Under the pieces are notes generated by a model. The model was not told the DNA's origin. It made no database searches and saw only the letters and a program-made list of their open reading frames with translations. A stretch of DNA of 64,000 nucleotides. Source: Byssothecium circinans (lineage: Eukaryota > Ascomycota > Dothideomycetes > Pleosporales > Massarinaceae). The stretch spans positions 48,724-112,723 of the forward strand of contig ML977030.1 in the NCBI GenBank assembly GCA_010015675.1. The letters run 5' to 3'. Positions 55,801-64,000 of this stretch are shown here, piece by piece; the first letter of the stretch is position 1, and each line of letters starts with the position of its first letter. Position numbers and translations under genes: made by a program.

Positions 55801-57258
55801 ATGACTTCACGAAGCGGAGACGACTTCCCCTTCCCATATGCGTCTACGGCAGACTGCTATGCGATCGGTACAGTACTTCCTGCAGCTGCGCTGATAGTCA
55901 CTAGTCTGCGCATTTACGCTCGCTGTATACAGGGGGCGGATATAGGGCCCGATGACTGGCTGATAATCAGTGGACTGGTACGTTTGACTGTCTGGTAATG
56001 CATTCTTAGATAATTTCTAATCAAATCCGAGTAGGTCGCCCTCATCGCTATGGGCATATGTTTCATATATGGCAGGTAGCCCAACGAGATGCACTGGGGA
56101 ACTCTCACTCACTCTTGTTATACGTGTACAGGAGCTGCAACAGGAGCCATGGGCCAGCCGACGCCAAAGCCTCCAGCTAATCTAACAGAAGAGGAAATGC
56201 TGTCGTACATCGACCCAGGTTACGAGACGCTGGAAAAGGTACTTGAATGAGCACGCCCACTGAACCTGAACTGATTGCGGACCGTTTAGATACAATTCCC
56301 GTTCCAAATCTTCATGATCTGGCGTACGGCTGCATCAAGATGAGCATTGTAGCCTTCTACCGTCGCCTGTTCGTCGTCGACAAGAGGAGCATCTTCGGCA
56401 TTGTGACTTTGCTAACTCAAGTGGTTCTCGTCCTGTGGTCGCTGACCTTCATCCTCTTGATCATCTTTCCGTGCGGCGCTCACATTTGGGCCAACTGGGG
56501 CTCCACCGGCGACCAGTTGGCCTTGTGCCCTGTGGTGTTCAGCAGCGAGTATGGACTGACAGGCTCGGATCTCATTCTCGATGTCTACATTTTCCTCTTG
56601 CCTCTACCTATCGTACGTCATATACTCTTTCCCCGACTGATTGCCCCAGCTGACCTGGCAGGTTTGGAAATTGCATATGACGCTCCAGCGCAAGCTGATG
56701 GTGAGCGGCATTCTACTGCTGGGAGCAATGTACGTCGCACAATCCCGCGCAATTTCTTGTGTTTTTCAGGTTGGTTGCACGCACTGGCAGTGACACTCTA
56801 CCAGGGCCGTTGCCGCATCTATCGTGCGGCTTATAGTCTACGTCGACGCTCTCGCGCTCCTCACAGCACAGGCTCATGTAGACGAGAAGTGTAAGCAATA
56901 GTCCGCTGTTCATGATTTTCGAAACCCCGCTTGTACCTGGAACTGATCATCCGCAGTGGTCGTCACGCTGGGCCTCTACTGGAGCCTGCTGGAGTCAGGG
57001 CTGGCACTGATCGCCGCGTGCCTGCCAACCCTGAGCAACCAAGTCATCGGGAAGGAGAACTTTAGCTCGAGGGTTCAGTCTGTTCGTTCTTTCTTCTCGC
57101 TGCGTTCCGCTAGCCGCTCGTTCCGCAGTGAGGACAGTCAGCCCATCTACTTGCAGCGCACCTTCAGGGTCGACGTCGAGAATGACTCCTTTCGCAACCT
57201 GGCTAAGTCGGCCAAGGGCAGTACCAGCGCTGTGGGTAGTATGACGTGGAAAAGATAG
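55801..57258 (+). pseudogene. rhodopsin-domain seven-TM membrane protein gene with an apparent -1 frameshift
   Basis: Seven exons proposed: 55801-55977, 56035-56071, 56132-56238, 56290-56612, 56662-56729, 56805-56890, 56957-57258. The product resembles fungal rhodopsin-domain (PTH11-neighbour) integral membrane proteins: RCIQGADIGPDDWLIIS, IYGAATGAMGQ, LAYGCIKMSIVAFYRRLF, WSLTFILLIIFPCG, LPLPIVWKLHMTLQRKLMVS, VRLIVYVDALAL, LGLYWSLLESGLALIAACLP. Exons sum to 1100 nt, one short of a multiple of three. Exon 4 starts in the frame giving FPFQIFMI, then the conserved LAYGC lies in another frame, so one base seems missing near 56317-56321. Intron 2 also needs a GC donor (TATG|GCAGGT). Either the gene is decaying, or there is a sequence error or a splice form I missed. 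The role of intact relatives is mostly unknown; some PTH11-like members sense host surfaces. Confidence 0.6.
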
Positions 57259-58742
57259 TTAATTTGGAAACGCGGGAGTTTGGTGTGTTTGTGGTTTTTC
57301 AGGCAAATAGTCAGCTCTATCCATCTTTACTTGGCTGGAAATTCAATCGTCTACCACGGATATATCTTGCGCTAGCAGATGTACTAGAAGAAGAATATAT
57401 TTTTCCAAACTCCCCTAAATAAAATATCGTTGTAACTAACTTGCAGTTTCCAATGGTTCTAATAGACTGGAGCTTTCACTTCTTTGCGCTCATACCCGCG
57501 TGCACTGAGCATCAAGAAATGAACGACAGAAGTCAAGTGGGTCATCACACGAGGTGGCAGAAACCCGATGTAGGAAAGAGCTAGTATGACTCGATGATTT
57601 CAAATATGTAACACCCGCCGTCGTAGTAAGGTGTGAAAGTTGCGTATGTATTAGCCGACGTTTCATTTTCCGTCAAAGGTACTGTACCGTACATCCATAT
57701 AACCACTTTCTTTTTTTTCTACCTTCTCATTTCGCAGCAGCGTCTTCTCAAGGACGTTTTGCTTATCGCTGATTCCCTTCACTACGGCCTTGCGGTAGCA
57801 CATGGTCATGGATTGTGCACAGCTGGTGTAAGTGCTTCAGACTCCGCACCATTCTGAAGGCGTGCGGCGTCCTGTCCTCTCATTGGCTACCGCTTCCCGC
57901 CCCAACCTTCGCACACTTCATGGACACCACCTTCTCGAAGCCCTTCAAAACTTCATTTTCATACCAAGCATCCTACTTTCGACTCCTCCCATTGGCGCCA
58001 ACGCGATCTTGCCGGACCTTTCCGCAGCCCTCGCTGTTGGACGACCTGCCCTGCCTACCCCTGCCGCCCTCGTCAATCTACAAATACACAAATCAGGCAA
58101 GTGATAAGCACAACCCTCCGTCCAACATGCTTCGTGGGATTCTGCCTGTTTTCCTACAGGCTCACAGGCTCTAACCTCTGCCTAACAGGAAATTCCGGCA
58201 CCACCAAACCGTCCCGTGACACTCCAACGTGCCCCACGCCTTTCAACACAAGCCTTCGATTCCCACAAATCGCTCCATTCTTTCCCCCCGTTGCTAGGCC
58301 CGCTGCAAAAGAAAGGTAAGGCCGTCGTCATCTCATCCCTCATCTTGCGCCTTGCGTGAAGCTAATCTTTTGGTATAAATAGGTCCATGTACTTAACTTT
58401 CGCCTAGGCAGGGACCAACACCAACACCGCCCCTATGGCCAAGTGATGCGTCTTAACAGCTACTTTACAACACGCATATTATTCGCCCACGTCTCGTTCA
58501 AGGAAACATTGCTAAGCTTCATTGCTTCCACTCGATGCTCTTCGCTCGCGCATTGGGGAAATCTCACCAAAGTCTTGAGAGAGAAAGAGACGCGATAGTT
58601 TCGCTCATTTCACATCGCCTCATATTGTAGGCGCACGATGCCATCATTCCCAACCCCGAGTATCTTATTAATTTCTGCTATTCGTATTTGAATTGAATTG
58701 GGGCAACTCGGTCTGAGCAGGCTCAGGGCCACCCACCTAACC
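57259..58742. other. long upstream region of the GH92 gene
   Basis: 1484 bp. From about 57830 it is C/T-rich and has several good intron-like signals (TACAG at 58160, AACAG at 58190, GTAAGG at 58316, AATAG at 58381), so much of it may be a spliced 5' leader. Frames of 70-119 codons here show no recognisable domain. Confidence 0.45.
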
Positions 58743-61525
58743 ATGTTACACCGTCAAACGGGCCCGTCGTGGCTTTTCGCCTCGATAGCATCCAGTCTGC
58801 TCGCAGCCGCCCAGACCGACTTCACTCCACACGCCAATGTCTTGTGAGTGAGTTCCGTCACAAGAATCGGATCTCTCCTCCTGACCTCAGTATAGCCAGG
58901 GAACAATAAACGGCGGCAACCGATTCCCCGGCGTCGTTGCCAGTCAGTATACATGCTCTTACGCGACCCACTACCAACCCACTGACTTTTCTAGAACCCT
59001 TTGCAATGGTCAAACTAGGCCCAGATGTGGTTTTGGGGACAGCAGATGCCTACTCAGGCTACCTTCCGAGCGGCAATATCTTTGGCTTCAGCATGATGCA
59101 TGAGAGTGGCACAGGAGGCGCGCCAAAGTACATTCCTCCTCCTCCTCCTTCTCCCGCAAGAGGTATAGGCTGACATGGCCAAGGTACGGTGTCGTATCGC
59201 AAATGCCAGCCACCAGTAATGTTTCGAATCCTTTGGCCGATATATCTCAAGACCGCTCTGCAGCGGACCAGGGATCAGTGGGCTACTACAAATCGCAGTT
59301 GGCGAATGGTGTTGCCGTGGAGTTGTCGGCCACAGAACACGCCGGACTATATCAGTATACCTTTCCTTCGAATGCTGCTGCGCCCTCGATAGTAGTGGAT
59401 GCTTCCCACGTGCTCAACAGTTGGCGGGGTTTGGGCTGGGAGCAACATTATTCCAGAGGTAACTTTACTATATTCCAGGACGGCCACTACGAGGGATCGG
59501 GAACTTACAACAACGGATGGAACTTGTGTATGCGATTCCTGATCCCATGATATGGAAAGCGCTTACAGTGGACAGCACCGGACTGGACGATATCCTTCTG
59601 CGGGAGATTCAGCGAGGAGCCCGAGACTTCCAGGACTTTCAAAGGGACAGGTACGACCCTTGTATCATACGACACTACACCAAGCGTAGCAGGCAACGAA
59701 CGAGTCGGCGGCGTCTTCACATTCACTAGCAGAAACATTAAATCTCGCGTCGGCATCTCTTTCATTTCTTCAAGCAAGGCTTGTCAGAACCTCGACAATG
59801 AGATCAAGCAGGACACCACCTTGGAAACACTTACCGATAAGGCGAAAGAGATGTGGAATGCCGAGGTCTTTTCCAAAGTCCAGATATCCGGGGCCAGCGA
59901 TAATGATACGCAATTACTTTACAGCTCGTTACTCGGCATGTTCTTGATCCCATCGAACCGAAGCGGCGAGAATCCCGGATGGAGCAGCAGCGAGCCCTAC
60001 TACGACGATATCTTCACCCTCTGGGACACCCATCGTTGCCACACATCCCTCTTCCAGATCGTGCAGCCTACGGCTTACGAGGAATTTATTCGTTCGCTCG
60101 TTGATGTCTGGAGGCACGATGGCTTCATGCCCGATGCTCGCTCGTCCAACTTCAATGGACGTGTACAAGGTGGTACGAATGCCGATAATGTCCTCGCAGA
60201 CGCATACGTCAAGGGTGTAAGAGGCGCGGTCAACTGGGAGGACGGGTTCGCTGCCATGCAGACCAATGCCGAGAAGGTACCAGCGAACAACAACGACACC
60301 AAGGCACCCGACTCGTCGACAAAGGAGGGTCGAGGTGCTCTACCAGACTGGTTACAGCTCGGTTGGATAACACCTACCTACAGTCGAGCTGTCAGCCGCG
60401 CAATCGAGTATTCAACCAACGATTTCGGCCTTTACCAAGTCGCTGCCGGCTTAGGCAAGACGGAAGAGGCGGACAAATACTTCAGGCGCTCCCGCTACTG
60501 GCGCAACCATTGGGACCCGCACGCTTCATCCCACAACTATACCGGCTTCGTCGTTCCGCGCCTCGCTAATGGCACTTTCCCTTTCCAGGATCCTTCTTCC
60601 TGTGGCGGTTGCTACTGGGGCGACGCATACTATGAAGACAATGCTTGGGTCTACAGCATGAACGCTATCCACGACGTTGTCCGGCTCAAGGAGCTCATTG
60701 GCGGCGATGCGCAGTTCGTGGACCGCATCAACAAGATTTTCGATCTGAATTACTTCAATGTGGGAAACGAGCCCGCCTTCACGACACCGTATCTGTATAA
60801 TTTCGTCACGAGGGAGCAGTGGAGGAGCGTGGATCGGAGTCGACAGATCGCGAAGAGATACAGCGCGGCAGCGAACGGGCTGCCTGGGAACTCGGACGCT
60901 GGAGCCATGGAAAGTAATATTCTTGTAAGTGCGTCTTCTGATTCTCGTGGACTGGGAGGGTCGTGGGTGTGACGCAGTCGCTAGCGATCTGCATACGCAG
61001 CTGTCAACCACAAGGTCGGAGCATTTGAAACACCAAGGCCTTGGCTCCGGGAAAGCGCCGCTAACGCCTCCGCAGTGGCAGATGATCGGTCTCTGGCCCG
61101 TGACAGGCCAAACCACATTCCTCATCGTCTCGCCATGGTTCCCTTCCCTAACTTTCGATCTTGGCAGCGGAAAAACGCTCAAGATCACGACCACGGGTGG
61201 TACTAAAGACACCGCTCCTTACGTTCAGAGCCTGAGGGTCAATGGCAAGCAGTGGGATAAGGCGTGGGTTTCCTGGGACGATATTTTCGCAAATGGAGGG
61301 ACGATGGAGTTTGTCATGGGGGAGACGCCGGTGAATTGGGCGACTGGCGATTTGCCTCCGAGTCCAGCGTCGTTCAATGCGCCGAAGAGGCCGTTGGAAG
61401 GGGCTTTGGTGCAAGGTAATGGGGCATCATCTCGGTATCGGAGTGGATTCTTTGTTGGGCTCTTGACTTGTTTGCCGTATGCAGCGATGTTTTGGAGGCA
61501 TATTGCGAGGGCGTGGGCTTGGTGA
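58743..61525 (+). CDS. glycoside hydrolase family 92 alpha-mannosidase, secreted or membrane-bound
   Basis: Six exons: 58743-58843, 58896-58942, 58995-59127, 59184-59527, 59576-60924, 61076-61525; 807 aa, all phases agree and each junction restores a family motif (GTINGGNRFPGVV, AKPFAMVKLGPDV, APKYGVVSQMP, GWNLSPDWTISFCGRF). GH92 enzymes are calcium-dependent exo-acting alpha-mannosidases. A signal peptide covers residues 1-24 (WLFASIASSLLAAAQ). Catalytic-domain landmarks are EPYYDDIFTLWDTHR, GFMPDARSSNFNGRVQGG, YEDNAWVYSM, GNEPAFTTPYLYN and PGNSDAGAMESN. The C-terminus has a hydrophobic stretch (GFFVGLLTCLPYAAMF) ending RHIARAWAW, suggesting a second membrane anchor. The substrate is probably alpha-1,2- or 1,3-linked mannose of fungal or host glycans. 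Confidence 0.93.
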
Positions 61526-62478
61526 GGGCGATGGTGATGGCTTTTTCTAACCGGTTGGCTGGCCCTTGATAGATATTGTTTTCATGAAGAAAATAAAATA
61601 AAAAATTCGCTGCCGCGTCTGGAAATAAACGTCTTCTCGTCTTCCGATGTCGACCAGTCTGTTGATGTACAACGTCTTGTCAACTCCGACGCGATGCTAG
61701 GATTAGACTATGAGCCGCATCCCTGTGTCCTCGGAGTTGACAAGACGCTGTACTTGTGTTGGGCGTGAAATGCTTCTCCGCCGAACGTCTGGAGGCGGAG
61801 CACCGCCGTGGTATGTACCGGTAGGTGACCTAGCCGCAGCATCCCGCATGAGTGGAACATTTGGATTCTGGATGTTGGACCCTGTGGAGTGGATGGAGTG
61901 GATGAAGGAATGCTATGCTATGACGCACGCTTAGGCCGTGCGCCGCCGACTCAGCTTGGCGGGCCGTTCAGCTCGCGCAAAAACACCATCACGAGATAAC
62001 AAAGAGAGCGCTGGAGAGACCATGTGGTGAAAGCGCCACACGCCCAGCTATTCACCCCAGACTTGGCTCGTAGAGCGGTGAGCCATATGAGCATGTTTGG
62101 CGCCCTCACTCCACTCCACCCGCAGCCTTAGCCTCAGCTCACGTACGCTTATCGGGTCAGCACACCATACCCGCCCCTCCACCAACATTGTCACATGGCG
62201 GCGCCCATTCACTGGTACCCTTGTCGTTTCTTCCCGCAAGTGGCCATAGCTTCGTCTTAGTCGCCTGAGCTTTTTGAGCACCTGGTGGAATCCTTCGCTG
62301 CTTGATCTGAATAAGACCCTCTTGGACCCTGCCTACATTGCTTTTCTCTTTCTCCAGGCTGTTGGTGACTGTTGCATTACCCACCCTTCCCTTTGTCCTT
62401 TTGTCAGCCTCGACCGCGCGCGCCACTTGAGAGAGAGAGGGAGACGGATCTTTCGCCAGCACTTTTACGTTCTTCGCC
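61526..62478. other. intergenic with a long inverted repeat
   Basis: 953 bp. Besides the hairpin at 61667-61753, the last 200 bp are the C/T-rich leader of the antiporter gene. No gene is supported. Confidence 0.6.
61667..61753. repeat. 23-bp inverted repeat with 41-nt loop
   Basis: Arms 61667-61689 (GTACAACGTCTTGTCAACTC...) and 61731-61753 are complementary at 22 of 23 positions. It would form a strong stem-loop in RNA or a cruciform in DNA. It lies 140 bp after the GH92 stop. Confidence 0.85.
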
Positions 62479-64000
62479 ATGTCGTCGACTGCGGGACATT
62501 CTTCGGCGGACGCGGTACCCACTGCGACGCCGCAGGGTGGTGTCTTTGACGATATCTCCCCGGTGGCAGTCGATCCCAAGAATCCGATCATCTTGTTCAT
62601 TATCCAGGTAGGAAATTGCCTGCACGTGTGCATGTTTGAGAAAGACGCGTTCGCTGACGGCTGGCTATACAGGTCGCCATCATCATCTTCTTTTGTCGAG
62701 CGCTCAACTGGCCGCTATCCAAGATCCGACAACCGCGTGTCATATCCGAAGTCATTGGAGGCATCCTACTGGGTCCGACTGTCATGGGCCGCATACCGCA
62801 CTTCACCGAAACCATCTTCCCCCAGGCCGCCATGACGAATTTGAATCTGGTTGCGAATCTCGGGCTCGTGCTCTTCCTGTTTATCATTGGACTCGAGGTT
62901 GACTTGCGCTTCTTGGTCAGCAACTGGAAGGTCGCGCTAAACGTCGGTATGGTCAGCATGATAATTCCATTCGGGCTGGGATGTGCGCTGGCGGTCGGGT
63001 TGCACAATCAGTTCAAGGGCGAGCCGGGCATGGTCGATATCGACTTTCCTGTCTTCATGCTGTTCATTGGTGTGGCTATGGCGATTACCGCGTTCCCGGT
63101 GCTTTGTCGTATCTTGACGGAGCTGAAACTGCTCATGACGCCTGTGGGAGTCATTGTTCTGGCAGCTGGTGTTGGAAACGACGTTGTTGGTAAGATTACG
63201 CCCCGCTACTTTGTGTCCCAAGGCTAATATATGTCGCCCAGGTTGGATTTTATTGGCACTCTGCGTCGCACTCGTCAACGCTAATAATGGCCTCACCGCA
63301 CTCTGGGTGCTGCTGACCTGCCTCGGCTTCATCCTTTTCCTCGTATACGCCGTACGGCCTGTCTTCGTCTGGATTCTCCGCAGGAACCGCGCTCTTCAGG
63401 ATGGACCAAGTCAGGGCATGATCGCCCTCACGCTCCTTCTATGTCTCGCCTCATCTTTCTTTACCGGTATCATTGGCGTGCATCCCATTTTCGGAGCTTT
63501 CTTGGCGGGCTTGATCTGCCCGCACGAAGGTGGTTTCGCTATCAAGGTCACGGAAAAGATTGAGGATTTGATTGGCGCCTTGTTTCTCCCGCTGTATTTT
63601 ACGCTCTCTGGACTCAACACCAATATTGGTCTCTTGGATAGCGGCATCGTCTGGGGCTATGTCGTTGCGGTCATTGTCGTCGCTTTCTTCTCCAAGTTCA
63701 TAGGTGCGACGGTTGCGGCGAGATTCACGGGCATGTTGTGGCGTGAATGCTTTGCTATTGGATCGTTGATGAGTTGCAAGGGTTTGGTCGAACTCATTGT
63801 GTTGGTAAGTGAAGATCAAAACTCAGAATGTTGTAATATCTAATGAGAACAGAATATTGGACTCAACGCTAAGATCTTGAGCACACGAACGTTTACCATT
63901 TTCGTCGTCATGGCTCTCGTCACCACCTTCCTCTCGTCGCCATTGACCATCTACTTCTATCCGCTGTGGTATCAGAAAAAGGTAGAGGCATTTAGGCGAG
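62479..64000 (+). CDS. kha1: Kha1-type K+(Na+)/H+ antiporter, 5' part
   Basis: Exons 62479-62607, 62673-63189, 63242-63804 and 63853 to beyond the right edge; introns 65, 52 and 48 nt, frame continuous. The product is a CPA2-family cation/proton exchanger; yeast Kha1 works in Golgi/endosomal membranes in potassium and pH balance. Visible features: short N-terminus, first membrane helix ([20 protein letters not shown]), [50 protein letters not shown], the ion-site helix with [15 protein letters not shown] (ND in place of the DD of some relatives), [35 protein letters not shown]. About ten transmembrane segments are present. The gene ends in mid-exon at position 64000, so the long cytosolic C-terminal region is missing from the window. 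Confidence 0.94.

Noticed and set aside
56072..56077. GT donor (CAG|GTAGCC) for intron 2 of the rhodopsin-domain gene
   Set aside because: It puts the next exon out of frame with every available acceptor; the GC donor two bases upstream restores IYGAATGAMG.
57815..58174. Possible 119-codon gene upstream of GH92
   Set aside because: No recognisable domain, C/T-rich, and crossed by intron-like signals; more likely 5' leader.

Overview
The window looks like nuclear DNA of a filamentous ascomycete (Pezizomycotina; Dothideomycetes is my guess). The reasons are many short spliceosomal introns (about 46-130 nt, with CTAAC/CTGAC-type branch points), two HET-domain genes, a UstYa-family gene, a GH92 mannosidase, and transposon remnants whose decay looks like RIP (repeat-induced C-to-T/G-to-A mutation). 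All exon structures below come from reading splice signals and reading frames by eye; no transcript data were used.

Layout. 0-3 kb: the end of a TPR gene, a 31-bp tandem repeat, a decayed MITE copy and a four-exon short-chain dehydrogenase. 3-24 kb is a conserved core block: a membrane-anchored ZZ/EF-hand protein, a TPP1/Est3-like telomere-protein candidate, the PI3P 5-kinase Fab1, a DnaJ-X protein and eIF4E. 24.6-26.4 kb: a TA-flanked Fot1/pogo element with about 80-bp terminal repeats and a stop-riddled transposase. 26.9-30 kb: squalene synthase (ERG9) and a Lys-rich coiled-coil protein. 31-42 kb is more accessory: two HET genes on the same strand, an intact 222-bp MITE, folylpolyglutamate synthase with a possible mitochondrial leader, a 10-cysteine small secreted protein, and a secreted NlpC/P60 enzyme. 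42.5-51.3 kb: a Nudix hydrolase, an Srs2/UvrD-type helicase with a PIP-box, an interrupted tRNA-Val gene, a small mitochondrial protein, and a cytochrome-b5/acyl-CoA dehydrogenase fusion. 52.9-64 kb: a UstYa-type oxidase facing a tiny secreted-peptide gene with an in-frame repeat, a GFA-domain protein, a frameshifted rhodopsin-domain membrane protein, a six-exon GH92 alpha-mannosidase and the 5' part of a Kha1-type cation/H+ antiporter.

The two most unusual items are these. (1) A tRNA-Val(UAC) gene at 47254-47393 (minus) becomes a regular 73-nt cloverleaf only if both a 16-nt anticodon-loop intron and a 51-nt D-loop insertion are removed; the insertion starts with GT, ends with AG and carries an ACTAAC branch-point-like motif. 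(2) A UstYa gene (52913-53859) converges with a 53-residue secreted-peptide gene (54402-54185) whose mature part is the first of two in-frame 69-nt repeats, a layout reminiscent of dikaritin-type RiPP precursors. Both are hypotheses.
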